In this document: piece after piece, positions 12,177-24,033 of the stretch
Layout: each line of letters begins with the position of its first letter
Numbering within the stretch: the first letter of the stretch is position 1
Source: Hygrocybe punicea
Taxonomy: Eukaryota > Basidiomycota > Agaricomycetes > Agaricales > Hygrophoraceae
Length of the DNA stretch: 64,000 nucleotides
Reading direction: 5' to 3'
NCBI GenBank assembly: GCA_963556145.1
Contig: OY744463.1
Span: forward strand, 5,890,001 to 5,954,000
Program-made: the position numbers and the translations under genes
Notes under the pieces: generated by a model
Told to the model about the DNA's origin: nothing
Databases searched by the model: none
The model's input: only the letters and a program-made list of their open reading frames with translations

Positions 12177-13399
12177 TTACAAATATGGACATATCTATTT
12201 AATAAATATTTTATTAATAATTAATTAATTCATTACCAAATGGACATTTTTGGTAGAGTATTTGATTTGTTTCTCACTCAATTCTCCATGGATTTTGAAG
12301 GTTATATGGGAAAGGTTATAGTACTAAATGAAATGGAGGTGCTTGTCACCAGCACTAAGTGATTTGAGCCCAAATTCAGGCACTAGTGAGTTTACACCAC
12401 ACATAGGCATTTGAATTTTCATGAGATATATATCATAGAAGTAGCTGTTTCTAGGGCTTTTACTGATATATTCTGAGGGGATGACAGTATTTTGAATACG
12501 GTACAGGAACTGGTATACCTATTGATCAGAAATTACAAGTCATGTATGAGGTCACAGAGTCACTCAGCTTTGCACACCTTATCCATGCATGTGACTTCCT
12601 GCTGCACCCTCTTTTCTTACGATCCTTATCACGTGATTGGACACTATTTTTATTTCGTGCACATGATTTCCTGCTGTGCATTCCTTCTTCATTATTATCC
12701 AGATTGTTTTCACAAATGTAAATGACTTGCCGAAGAATGGCAAATATGGATGATAGTATATAGCTACATGGTGATAATACAACCCCTCTCATCTATTTGA
12801 CGAACTCATGATGACATGATGAATGCATTGAACAACACAACATAACAAAACAGAAACGAATATAATGAAATGAAAAATTGAGTATGAAAAGATAAAGAAA
12901 AGGACGAACGACCATTAACCCTCCCGTTCCCAGCAACCAAGACCCGCCCAAATAAAGACAAAGTGTTCACCCCAGAAAGAAAGAAGTCAATGTCAAGCAT
13001 TGACTTCAGGCCCATCCATCCTCCAGAATAGTTCAACGCGTTGATTGTTTAGGGTAGAAACATTGGCACAAAAAGGCCAGTCACAGACTTTGCGCTCTGT
13101 ATGCAATCGTCAAATAAAAATAATAATAAAGTGTAAATGAAAAATGTACTTAGAGGGAGAAAGAGGACCTGTTCATAGCATCGGATAGTTTTTTATTACA
13201 ATTTATTGCACAGAGAAGCAGCAATAAAAAGGAGTAGACACCAGAAGACCATGGTGAAAGACTAAAGGAAAAGAAAAGACGGATCGTGAGAATTCAGGCA
13301 TATGACCCCCAGCAAACACATGATAAGCACATGTTTCCTTACATAACCAGAATAAACGGTCTGAACCAAGTAGATATCAACGATCTTAAAGATCTATAT
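12177..13399. other. A/T-rich intergenic stretch
   Basis: After the hairpin-proximal TTAA tract I see no gene, paralogue or repeat structure. Short frames are present on both strands but lack motifs and are not supported. Confidence 0.4.
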
Positions 13400-13605
13400 A
13401 TCAAGGAATGATCAAATACTACTCGTTACATGATGCAAGGACAACAACCCATTGCACATTGAGTGACAGCTATGTGGAAAGCTCTTTTTCAATCCACGTA
13501 CTCATAGTGTATCCAATAAGACATATAGTTTGTTACAAATATATTAATGATTAATAGTATAATACCTATGTGCACACCCCTGATGATCATGAGGATTAAA
13601 GTCAG
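13400..13605 (-). pseudogene. Gene A, fragment of 3' end (third copy)
   Basis: This stretch matches the 3' end of gene A copy 1 (about 311-600): the sequence around ACAACCCATTGCAC and GTGGAAAGCTCTTT, and the segment containing the last intron. Internal blocks have been lost and no useful frame remains. It ends where the degenerate Z hairpin (about 13610) begins, so the fragment may have been cut by that element. Confidence 0.65.
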
Positions 13606-13609
13606 AGTC

Positions 13610-13671
13610 GCTGAAGTGGTTAGCAAAATTGCCTCAGGCATTGCGATGATCTCCTGCTAGCCACTTTCTTC
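13610..13671 (+). repeat. Degenerate Z hairpin, copy 3
   Basis: GAAGTGGTTAGCAAAATTGCC pairs imperfectly with the following CTGCTAGCCACTTTC. It is followed by TACAAATAGGGACTTATC and a TTAA tract, as at 12116-12176, but with mismatches in the stem. Confidence 0.6.
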
Positions 13672-14804
13672 TACAAATAGGGACTTATCGGTAATTTAAT
13701 TAATTTCATTAAATGTCAAATTATTTACAAAGTATTACAATATGGCTACAATGAAGGCAATGGATGGGAATGAGAGATAGTCGTGATAAGTGAATGATAA
13801 GAGAGTCAATAAAGGTCAAAGAAAGGATTGGAGAGGGGGAATGAGCAGAAGGGTGAAAAAGGAGCAGAACAGGCTAAGAGGGGTAAAGGAAGCAGTGGAG
13901 ATGGTGACGAATGGGTGCTGGGACTACAGTGGGACTGAAAGAAGGCTGGGAGGGTGCTGAATAGGGTGGAAAGGCTGGGAGGAGCAGGTGACACCTGGGT
14001 GAGCACCCCATGGTCAATTCAGATCCAGGACAGCTAATAAAACAGAAAACTCACCTAGTATAGCAGGAGGTGGGTGCACCACATCCCCTGCTGCCCTCAG
14101 AAACCCTCCATGGCGCTCCAAAGCAGCCGGAATGTGCTCCTGTTGCTGGGGTTGCTGGTGACACTATTGCTAGACATCGGTGACCTTTTGGGGGCCAAAA
14201 AGTTTCCTGGAGAGAGTTAGGGGACAGTAGAGGAGGATGGGAAAGTTGTAGGGCAGTAGGTGTAGCAGGGGGCTGGCAGTAGAGTCTGAAATGGAGGGGG
14301 ATGGGGCTGTTGACCAAGAGAAGGTTTTGGATTCATCTGAGCTCGAATGCTCTCAACATGGATTTCAAACTCCACTTGAATTTTAGCCACAACTCCGGGC
14401 CACCCTCACTTATTTGCATTCTAGAGACTCAGATATCACATTTACCAGCTGCCTTAAGTGGACAAAAGTGTCCCAGACATACAATAGAATGTAGCTAGAA
14501 AGTACCATCTTTTACTTTGCCATATTACACCAGTTATTGTAGCTATACTCATATCTCTTGCAAAGAATAGCTCACAGGTAGCCCAAATTATACCAGATGC
14601 ACTCCATAACTTTTTTCCAGCAGGATGGTCCCCATCACATACTCATTGTCAAATTTGGTGAAGATCCATGCAGTGTGCAAGTCAATAGAGGCTCTGGATT
14701 CTCGGATGAAACCAGTCAAAAGGGATTTAAAACTCAGTTGCTATATTTGGACACATTTTCCCCTCAGTCCCTGAGATGAATGAATGAATCACCTCAATGG
14801 CTGA
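13672..14804. other. Intergenic, purine-rich segment and unique sequence
   Basis: About 13800-14010 is strongly purine-rich on the plus strand (GGA/GAA runs). The rest holds no gene or repeat I can support. Confidence 0.4.
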
Positions 14805-14852
14805 AAACCAGGTTTATAAGAACGAGTTTTCCATAAATGGAAGAACTCGTAA
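14805..14852 (-). repeat. Hairpin terminus of the 'Y' element type
   Basis: AACGAGTTTTCCATAAATGG and AAGAACTCGTAA form a terminal hairpin of the same type as 53716-53746 and 59513-59545. It abuts the interior of a short Helitron copy directly at 14853, replacing that copy's normal 3' end. This is a chimeric junction. Confidence 0.65.
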
Positions 14853-15902
14853 AAACTGCATAGCATGTCTCAACCTCCTCTCCCACTGTCATGTCTTCTT
14901 TGCTTCATCATGATGCAATATTCTCAGCCCAAAAAGAGAGCAACACGTCAACTGTCAAATACAACTGCCTTTAATTAAACAGTATGATAATAATTGACTT
15001 ACATTTGCTCAACCCTACTTCTCCATAATCTTGCTGCACACCAGATGATAACATGAAGACAGCTATGCTTGAGTGGGCCAATGTTGCATATGGCATGAAC
15101 AAAGTTGTATTTCTGTCATTGGATTTTTATTTGTATGATTATTACGAATATTGATAAGTGATTTTGCTTGAAATATATAATTAGCATATAATATATACAG
15201 CGATATCACATTGAATTATATGTGTTAAGTAAAAATATCATTATATCATCTGAGTTGTACTAATTTCTGCTTATATGGCTGATATTTCCATATATAGTAA
15301 TAATGGTCAAATGTGACTGTGACTCCTGTGATCATCTCAAAATTTAGCATATATGATGTAGAATTACCTTATATGGTTAGATTGGTCACATGTGACTATC
15401 ACCATTGCGATCAGTAAAAAATTTGCTATATAATATCAAAAATTGCCTTATATGGTTAGATTGGTCACATGTCACTGTCACACCTTGCCCAAAATGGTTA
15501 TATTAGTCAGCAGTTCAATTTTCAGCTGATTCCGATAAGAATTGAAGTCAGTATGAATATTTTGAATATAATTTGAAGGTAATGTGTCTTTTCTGAGGCA
15601 GCCCATATTTGGATGCTTATGTAAGCTTGTCCACACATGGCTTGGACCACATGTTATTTTTCAGTATAACAAGTAGAATCATATCTTTTGCCCAAAAAAC
15701 AAGTCCCCTACATACGATCAACTTCATTAATTAATTAATTAATTACAAACCCTCACTGAACCAGGTCTGATAAAGAACGAGTCTTTTAATAAATTAAAAG
15801 AACTCGTAACTGGTCCTGGTTTGATAAAGAACAAGTCTTTTAATAAATTAAAAGAACTCGTAATAAAGAACGAGTCTTTTAATAAATTAAAAGAACTCGT
15901 AA
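14853..15902 (-). mobile_element. Short nonautonomous Helitron (X family), 3' end missing
   Basis: The body is close to that of the complete short element at 20715-22060: CATAGCATGTCTCAACCTCC, the GGTTAGATTGGTCACATGTG repeats, the TTAA tract and the terminal hairpin. Its normal CTTGTTTAGTGGGCC end is absent. The other end is intact at 15902 but carries three hairpin ends in series (ending at about 15809, 15863 and 15902), as if the terminus had been duplicated. Confidence 0.75.
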
Positions 15903-17060
15903 CAAGTCAATCTCACTAGGAACCTCATTATATTGTGTAAATATTCAAATATGGCGTTACCCGCAGGTATTGCCTGGCCCTGGTGAGGCACCCACCTCCC
16001 GGTAACCTCGCGAACATATCCCCGACGTCAATTGACGCCGGGCTGCGTGTTCGTGAGGTGTTAGACGGGGATGGGGGCCTGGTTAGATGGCGTGGGCGTT
16101 GGCGTGGTTGGGGCACTGGTGTTGGCGTGGTTGGCACACTGGTGTTGGCGTGGTTGGGGCATTGGCGTTGGCGTGTGCATTGGTGCTGGTGCCGGTGCTG
16201 CTTCTCCTGCTGCTGCTGTTGTTGTCACCGGGCTGGTGCTTCTCCTACTGGTGGTGTTGTGCTGTTGCCAGCCCCGGTGCTGTTGCTGCCGGCTCACATA
16301 GTTAGTAACATAGAAATGAATAAAAATACCTACCAGTATCCGCAAACCCTTCGTCACTGCCGCTGATGGTGGTGGTGCTGGTGGTGCTGGTCAGTACCGG
16401 TGTTGGTGTTGATGCTGCGATGCTGGTGCTGGTGCTTGCATTGTGCGTCGTCGTCGTCGTCATTGTCGTCGTCGTCATTGTCGTCGTCATCCATCTGGTG
16501 GCTGCCGATTTGGTGGTGGTTGGTAGAAGAGCCTACAAAACTATTAGTCAATGAGTTACAAATGATAATAAAAGTATAACTTACCTATTTGCCTCGAACG
16601 CTTGCGTTCGAGGCTTTTCAGAGTGGTGGTTGTTGGTGGCTGAGAATAAAGTTTGACTAAAATGGAAATTTGCCGGATCGGCAGGTGAGTAAAAACTTTC
16701 GTTTGGAGCGCAAAATAACATACCTGCGGACATCGGTTTGGTGGTTCTGAACTGCTCGTGAACCGTTTAGACAACCCGGGGGTTGCCTGAACCCCGAACC
16801 AGACCCGGGGTTCAGTTCAGCCCAAGGTGCTGGACTGAACCGAACTTCTGGTTCGGTTCGGAGTTCGAACTGGGTTTGGATCGGTTCTGAACCGAACTTT
16901 GGCAGCACTACTGCTGAGCCACTCATGGACTGAGAAATTGCACGAAATTGTTTGGAATTGGTTGGAATTTGCACAGAATTGTCTCTTGATCTCAATGGAG
17001 TCGACATAAATACTGCTGAGCCTTGCTGCTCTTTGGATTCCCAATTCCCAGAATTTCAAT
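15903..17060 (-). mobile_element. Degenerate hAT-related GC-rich sequence with a perfect palindrome
   Basis: The part at about 15985-16060 matches, inverted, an internal part of the hAT element (about 48000-48085), centred on ACGTCAATTGACG. GGTGTTGGCGTGG minisatellite (16060-16190) and GTC trinucleotide runs (16440-16490) follow. GCCTCGAACGC-TT-GCGTTCGAGGC at 16591-16614 is a perfect 11-bp-stem hairpin. About 16740-16900 is rich in GGTTCGGTTC-type motifs, which often mark hAT ends. No transposase frame is present. Confidence 0.5.
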
Positions 17061-17711
17061 TCCTTACTCTAGCAATTTGGCTCCCCCATTTCCAGAATTT
17101 AGATTCCAAATCCCAGAATTGAGATTCCCAACCTTTGAATTTGCATTAATATGCACATTTACAGGATTTCAATTCTCATAATTGTTGAAATCCAAGTCAC
17201 TAATCTACCACAATTTCACAATTCTACTTCCCAAACTTCTCAAACTCCTGGAATTACAATTCTCAGAATCCCAACACCTGCACTTTTGGACTTTCCAGCA
17301 TTGGAATTCCAATTCTTCGAATTCTCCAAACTTCAGAATCCCAATTCCCAGCCCTATATTTCCCAGGGTTTTAGCATTAAATAACTGTCCAATACCATTT
17401 TGCGAAGTATCTGACCAGTATTGAAGCAGTACTATACTATTTTGCAAAGTTCTTTAAGAGTATTGAAACAGTAGCTTAGATGCATTGAAACAGTACCTTC
17501 AAAGTATTGAAACAGTATCTTAAAAGTATTGACACAGTATCTTAAATCCAAAATATGGCAACAGTACTATACTATTTCATATTGTATCTTGATATGATTC
17601 AAAAGGTATCCTAGTAGTGAAAGTGGCACAACTTCCTTACTGGTTTAATACTTTGATTCATCTTAGGTTGCAAGTATTCTATCCAAACTATACAGTACCC
17701 TGCTGTAGATA
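17040..17711. repeat. Degenerate short-period A/T-rich repeats
   Basis: About 17040-17370 repeats variants of CCCAGAATTTCAATTCC. About 17450-17560 repeats AGTATTGAAACAGTATCTTA with a period near 20 bp. No coding frame is supported. Confidence 0.6.
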
Positions 17712-17880
17712 CTTGTTTAGTGGGCCAGTGCTACGCATGGCATGAACAAGTTCTTTTTGTCCCTCCTTACTTTCTTGGTGTTTTAAGCAATATGATTACA
17801 CAAGATGACCACATAAAGACAGCTATCCTTGACATCAAGAAGGTTGCTCAGGGCCTCTGAGCATAAATGGCAAGTTCTAC
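17712..17880 (-). mobile_element. Fragment of Helitron 3' end
   Basis: Starts with the terminal CTTGTTTAGTGGGCC and runs, inverted, to the palindrome TGCTCAGGGCCTCTGAGCA. The latter corresponds to the stop-codon region of the large Helitron (46117-46133). A second, more diverged terminus with the same start lies at 17982 and extends to about 18135. Confidence 0.65.
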
Positions 17881-17981
17881 ATTTCTATTTTTGTAGTGTC
17901 TGATATTATAGTCTCAAAGCTGTGTCAGAACAATGTCTCTGGAACAAGAGTTGCCTGTCATCATTCCATCATAGTACCATA

Positions 17982-18135
17982 CTTGTTTAGTAGGCCAATG
18001 CTGGACATGACATGAATCAAGTCTTGTTTCTGTGTTTTACACAAAACATATGGTATAATCTTAACATCATTGGATTTTTATATGTATGATTGTTGTCAAC
18101 ATCAGTAAATAATTGGGCTTGACATGTATATTGTG
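17982..18135 (-). mobile_element. Second fragment of Helitron 3' end
   Basis: Begins CTTGTTTAGTAGGCC and includes the conserved CATTGGATTTTTAT block also seen in the short Helitrons. It then loses similarity. Confidence 0.55.
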
Positions 18136-18634
18136 GCTGAAATTAGAGCAGAGTCTTAAATACACAGTGAGATCTTTCGAGCTCAGATGAGTGCACAAAC
18201 CTTCTGTTGCTCATCGTCCGGGGGGTGGTGTAACAGAGGTATGTATGTAACTTTATTGTCCTTGGTGTAGTAATGATGTATGCACCCCCCGCAACCTGTT
18301 TTCATCGAAAACCAGCGGTCAGGAGGTCTCAGTACCTCACATTCCCACCTTGTGCCCAACCAGCACCCTCAAACTTTTCCATTGAAAATGTGCAACCGGG
18401 GTGTCTCAGGCCCTCGTGATCTGGCTGTGTGCCCAACCACCACCAATCCCCCTTTTTCAACAACCAGGACAGCCCTTCCCACCCCGTTTTCAACCCCCGG
18501 CCAGTCTACACCCCCCGCACCTGAAAACGAGTGGTTGCAAAACTCATTTTGTTCTGTTTTTCAGGAGTACATTCTTAATGGATTAATTAATTATCAATAA
18601 AATATTTATTAAATACATAAGTCCATATTTGTAA
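18136..18634. other. Intergenic stretch
   Basis: C-rich segment at about 18280-18530 with loosely repeated 'CAACCACC/CCCC' blocks (period not resolved), then an A/T tract leading into the Z hairpin. No gene supported. Confidence 0.35.
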
Positions 18635-18695
18635 CAGAAAGTGACAAGCAAGAGATCGCCTCAATGCCTGAGGCAATTTTGCTAGTCACTTTCTG
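18635..18695 (-). repeat. 61-nt Z hairpin, copy 2 (inverted)
   Basis: Same perfect outer arms as 12116-12176, in the opposite orientation, with the TTAA tract on its left. The sequence on the other side also matches copy 1 (TGGTGGGGCTGTT ... TGCTGAATAAG) before the tandem array begins. Confidence 0.7.
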
Positions 18696-18799
18696 CTTAT
18701 TCAGCAACTAGTCACTTAACAGCCCCACCATGATGACTTCGGTATTCGCGATACGGTGAGGCATTCATTTGTTTAATGCTGAGTTATGTTCACACAGGC

Positions 18800-19570
18800 C
18801 CTCATCCAGTCCGGCACCCCGTTTCCAACCGGGACAATGACTTTGGGCGAGGGGAGTGGCTGCACACGGAAACGGTGAGTTGCCCCCCATTGAAATTTTT
18901 TTGTTCACCTTCACCCGGAGACCGTTGAGTTGGGTTCAGACATGCCCTAACCGAAGCTGGCACCCCGTTTTCGGCCAACACGATGAGTCTGGGCGAGGGG
19001 AACGACCTCGCAGGTAGTCGGTGAGTATCCACCCCTACTTGCCATTTTTTGTGTCCACCTCACTTGGAGACGACTAACTTCGCCCCACCCAGGCTCAAAC
19101 TCATCCCGGTACCCCGTTCCCGACCGGAATGACAAGCTTAGCCAAGCGGAATGGCAGCAAGCGTCATTGGTGAGTTTCCACCCCCGTTATTTTTTTTGTA
19201 CAACATCACTTGGATACCACTAACTTATCCCCACATAGGCTTAAACTCATCCCGGCACCCCGTTCCCAACCGGAATGACAAGCTTGGCCAAGCAAAACGG
19301 CTGCAAATGGAAGTGGTGAGTTTTCACCCCTCCTGGGATTTTTTTGTACGCCGTTACTCAGAGACTAATAACATAGCCCCACACAGACTCTGACCCATCC
19401 CAGCACCCCGTTCCAGACTGAAAGGACAAGTGTGGCCAAGCGGAATGGCCGCAATCATCATTGGTGAGTTTCCACCCCACCCTGTTATTTCTTTGCACAC
19501 CGTCACTCGGATACCACTAACTTAGCCCACACAGGCTCAAAGTCATCCCGGCACCCCGTTCGAGATCCAA
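18800..19570 (-). repeat. Tandem array, about six units of 145-150 bp
   Basis: The anchor GGCACCCCG recurs at about 18813, 18958, 19108, 19254, 19402 and 19550, giving spacings of 145, 150, 146, 148 and 148 bp. It is the reverse complement of the array at 11480-12070. From there to 19788 there is only unique sequence with homopolymer runs. Confidence 0.85.
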
Positions 19571-19788
19571 GTGCATGGGGGTTGGGGGTTAAACACAGAG
19601 GGGCAAGGAGGTGGGACTGGGCCCCCCACTTGTTTTCAATGCGAATGGAATGCCGCGGGTCTAGTCGAGTCAGCGGTGGTCTAAATGAATGTGATTCTCA
19701 CTGTGGCATGAAGTGTGATATGAATGTAAAGTAAAAAAAAAAACAGGGATCTTGTAAATACTTGAAGTAAATTTTTTTTTGCAAGACA

Positions 19789-22714
19789 TTACAATGGGTA
19801 GTCACAAATTAACCAATGTCCACCGAAGAATTCACCCCCCAACCAGTTAAGCTCACCCCCCGGGCGTTCGAAAGTCAAATGATATCGACACCCATCACAG
19901 GTCACCAATACATCCGACCATTGACGAGAAAAAGACCAAGTTCGAATACGGCCACAGCTGGGGCATTGGGGGGGGACTTCTTGACCCCATGGACGGATTT
20001 TGGGGTGGCACCAGGTGTAACGAGTGCCCTTGAGAATATCATAAGAGTATTGGATGTACACCACATCCGTGTGTCGACCAATCGCGAAAACCGTGGGGAT
20101 TGTGTCCCGAATCGCCAGATCGAATGGAAATCCTTCAATGAGGCTTCGTTGAGCTGTGGTGAGGACCAAATTAGTCGTGAGAATCGGTTGAAATTTGAAA
20201 CTTTGGAAGAAGCCTGTAGTTCATTTGAGAAAAACATTGCAAAAAAGACTTACTGGTTGACCACCCGAGCCAAGTCCTGGTAACTTTGAGGTATCTTGAC
20301 CAGAGCACCACATGACATGACCCAAACGGTCACATCCTTATCACGAAGAAAGTTTGTGACCCTTTGGGGGATCAGGAGATCAAAAAACTGATGTTTAACG
20401 CAGGCAAATAGAATAAGGAAGCTACAATCTGAAACAAACTCACTTCCATCACAGAGAGGCACATAAATTCGGACCGATGAATAAATCACCTGTTTCATCA
20501 TGGGAATGCATGGTTATAAAAATGACGACCCGAGACGAACAGTGTCTAATCAACATAAATAAAACAAAGAGCCACATATGCAGTATGAATAAACCTACTG
20601 ATATTGGCTGTAAATTTCCGCAACGCGCTTTGCATGTGGTTCCACGCTTGAATCATCGGTGAGGTCAAGTTCGACCTCGGCAATCCGGAGATTTGACTCG
20701 GCAAGAAAACCTGACTTGTTTAGTGGGCCAGTGCTTCGCATGGCATGAACGAGTTCTTCTTTTCCTCTCCTCACTTTCATCATAGCAACCTCTCATCATA
20801 GCAATATAAAAAGTAAAAAAAATAAAACTGCATAGCATGTCTCAACCTCCTCTCCCACTGTCATGTCTTCTTTGCTTCATCATGATGCAATATTCTCTGC
20901 CAAAAAAGAGAGCAACACAATACATCAACTGTCAAATACAACTGTCTTTAAACAGTATGATAACAATTGACTTACATTTGCTAAACCCTACTTCTCCATA
21001 ACTTTGCTGCACAACAGATGATAACATGAAGACAGCTGTGCTTGAGTGGACCAATGTTGCATATGGCATGAACAAAGTCTTGTTTCTGTCATTGGATTTT
21101 TATTTGTATGATTATTACAAACATCAATAAGTGATTTTGCTTGAAATATATAATTAGTATATAATATATACAGCAATATCACATTGAATTATATGTTTTA
21201 AGTAAAAATATCATTATATCATCTGAGTTACACTAATTTCTGCTTATATGGCTGATATTTCTATATATAGTAATGGTAGTCACACGTGGCTATGACTCCT
21301 GTGATCACCTCGAAATTTAGGATATATGGTATAAAATTACCTTATATGGTTAGACTGGTCACATGTGACTATCACCATTGCGATCAGCAAAAAAATTGCT
21401 ATACAATATCAGAAATTGCCTTATATGGTTAGAGTGGTCACATGTGACTGTCACATCTGACCCGAAATGATAATGTTAGGCAGCAGTTCAATTTTCAGCT
21501 GAATCTGATAAGAATTAAGGCCAGGATATATATTGTGAATATAATTGCATTTGTGTAATGAATATGATGAGCCATATGTGATTTAGCATATATTATGCCA
21601 AATTACCATATATGGTTAGACTGGTCACATGTGACTGTTACCATTGCAATCAGCAAAAAATTTGGTATATAATATCAAAAAGTACCCTATATGGTTAGAC
21701 TGGTCACATGTGACTGTCACACCTTGCCCGAAATGTTTATATTAGTCAGCAGTTCAATTTTCAGCTAATTCTGATAAGAACTGAAGGCAGTATGAATATT
21801 TTGAATATAATTGGAAGGTAATTTGTCTTGTGTGAGACATCCCATATTTGGATGCTTATGTAAGCCACTCCAAACATGGCCCCGATTTTATGTTACATTC
21901 CAGCATAAGAAGTAGAATCATATCTCTTGCCCAAAAAAAATTTCTCTATAGGCGATGCAAAAACATTAATGAATTAATGAATTAATTAATTAATTACGAA
22001 CCTTCACTGAACCAGGTCTGATAAAGAACGAGTCTTTTAATAAATTAAAAGAACTCGTAACATGTATGATGCAAGGACATTAGCGAGTGTCCCAGCATGA
22101 GATGTCCCGGACAGCACAAAGTGCAAGATCAAAAGGGTCTCATGGGACACTTGAGAGTGGGTGTGCATTTGAAACCCGCTGGCAATGTGGACAGGAGATT
22201 CGATAGCAGGCACATGAGCTGCAGGATTGAGAGAGTTGCTGATGTACGCAGGACCGTTTAATGTGTAGAGCGCCTAAGTCGATAACACATCATAACTATG
22301 GTCGTAGAATATTGGTATTGTACTCACATAGTAGGGTTCGCGGTGAGTGCCTTTAAAATTCGATTCGTGGCACGCCGGGCAGATGAAGATTGAAGACATG
22401 GCAGCTGAGTTGCTGTGGATGGAGACACATGCTTGGCAGACTGACCGTGGACAGTATTCACAGACCATGAGCAATCCGCCATTCAGGCAAATGTAGCAAA
22501 ACTGTGAAGGTGAGTTATAAGTAAAAAGAAAATTCAAAGGTAATCAATCACGGACATCATTCTTGCCATCAGAGGGTGGGGGCGGCAATGGGGCCGCAGA
22601 ATCGGAGGACACAATGAGACGAACTGCTGGGATTGACGCCGGCACAGTTTTGTCAGTTTTGCGGGGAGCGACACTGCCAGTAGACTTTTGCGTGGTTTGT
22701 TTAGTGCGCGGCAT
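19789..22714 (-). pseudogene. Histone H3-tail mimic - PHD finger - zinc-ribbon protein, split by a Helitron
   Basis: The start codon at 22714 opens MPRTKQTTQKSTGSVAPRK, which after Met removal matches canonical H3 residues 1-18 at 13 positions. K4, K9, S10, T11 and K18 are kept; R8 and K14 are lost. A Pro/Ser linker and an intron with a GTCCGT donor follow. The next exon is a PHD-type finger (FCYICLNGGLLMVCEYCPRS, QACV, CPACH; about 22360-22503). One more exon (about 22070-22275) is cut at 22061 by a short Helitron. Coding resumes in frame at 20714, with SVRIYVPL, VWVMSCGALV (about 20290-20330) and, further on, AIRDTIPTVFAIG, RPWGQEVPPQCPSCG and CDGC forming a two-CxxC zinc ribbon (about 19860-19990). 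The middle part is unrecognised. Without the Helitron the exon reads through without a stop. PHD fingers usually bind H3 tails, so binding of its own mimic is possible (inference). Confidence 0.65.
20715..22060 (-). mobile_element. Complete short nonautonomous Helitron (X family), 1346 bp
   Basis: Starts CTTGTTTAGTGGGCC at 20715 and ends with the hairpin AGTCTTTTAATAAATTAAAAGAACTCGTAA-type end at 22060. The termini are the same as those of the large Helitron at 30453-46585, in inverted orientation. It contains no gene. The flanking host bases rejoin as one exon of the H3-mimic gene with no target duplication, which is the insertion style of rolling-circle elements. Confidence 0.8.
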
Positions 22715-24033
22715 CCTCTGGTTGAAGGTTTGTGTAATGCACATATCAAATTTTATAGATCTTTGTCAACTAAATCCAAACTCAATTAAATCCAAACTCT
22801 AACATTATTTATGTAAAGCCATAATGGCCAGTTATAGAAATAAAGGGTCTGATATTTGACGAATTTGGGGTTTCTGCAATGTCAGAAAAGAATTTGAACC
22901 ATGGGAAAATCTTACTAATCGTAGTTTGATGCGTCAACACGTCTTTCTTGCATTCTTTCCTTGCTCTTCACTGACTCCGGTGACTACCATCCACATCCAA
23001 ATGGATCACTAAGGTGAGTGTTTGTATATCTGCGATATTGTATAAGTATTATACGTAGTAAAGTGCTGCGAACGATCCAAAAAGATTACTAATGTTTATT
23101 TTTTGAGAAGTCGCATCCAAAAGTGTCCAAGTGGACTTGTTCTGCCACAACCACCATCGACGTGCAAATGGACCATACAGGTGAGTGATTTTTTATTTCT
23201 ATATTGACTAGTACTGTTATATATATGATATAGTACTTCGTAGTGTTTAGGGGGTGGTCATCGGGACCATGGAAGGTGCGATCGTACAGTCGGTGTACGA
23301 TCCTCTTCCACCCTCCTAAATGATGTGGCAGGATGGCCATCTGGGCCATGGAGGGCATGGACGTGCAGTCTGTGCACGGCCCTCCTCAGTCTTCCCATGA
23401 CGCTTGAGTATAGCATGGAGGGGGCCATCGGGGCCACGGAGGGTATGATCGCACAATCTGTGCGTGATTCACCTCCACCCTCTCATTCCATGCCGCTGCC
23501 GGCTGTCTATCTGGTCCCTTCGATGACTCGAGACCGGGACTTTGTCGGATTCCCGCTGAGATGCATTGGCAGCGAGTAGGCTACTCAGCTACTTGTTGTA
23601 ATAAAAAACCTCTCTGGACCCATCCATAGCCCGAGCCTGGGCTGTTGGCAGACCTCCGTTGAGACTGTAGTAAATCCTGACTTGGGGGGACGGCCATCTC
23701 ATGAGAGTTGTGGCCATGCACTCTGTGCATGATCCTCCTCCATCCTACTCTGCAAGTTCGATGTTTTATCCCCAAGTGGGCTACCTCAATGACTATGCAA
23801 ATTTAATACAATAAATAAAAACTATTAATGAAACAAAACTATTAACGATCATTAAAGACCTGCGATACACGATCACGTGATTTTGTTCCAAAAACTTTTT
23901 GACGTGTTTGACGTGCTTGACGTGTTTGACGTGTTTGACATGTTTGAATGTGCTGGCGGGATGCAGACACGATCCATGGTATATCTTAACACATTTCCCT
24001 CCTGTATATTTACTAAACTTGAACCATCAGACA
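22715..24033. other. Divergent intergenic region with a minisatellite
   Basis: Separates the H3-mimic gene from the oxygenase-like gene, both pointing away. About 23225-23760 repeats a block with GGGCCATGGAGGG and a GTGTACGATCCTC-like motif about every 100-130 bp. At 23898-23945 there are about six copies of TTTGACGTG. No gene is supported; the exon containing the start of the plus-strand gene may lie just before 23976. Confidence 0.45.

Noticed and set aside
16060..16500. Several overlapping Gly/Val/Ala- and His/Thr-rich frames
   Set aside because: They derive from GGTGTTGGCGTGG and GTC repeats and run open in many frames, as simple repeats do.
23899..23960. Cys/Leu/Thr repeat start of a frame (LTCLTCLTCL)
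   Set aside because: It is translation of a TTTGACGTG microsatellite; the conserved protein starts after an intron near 24033.
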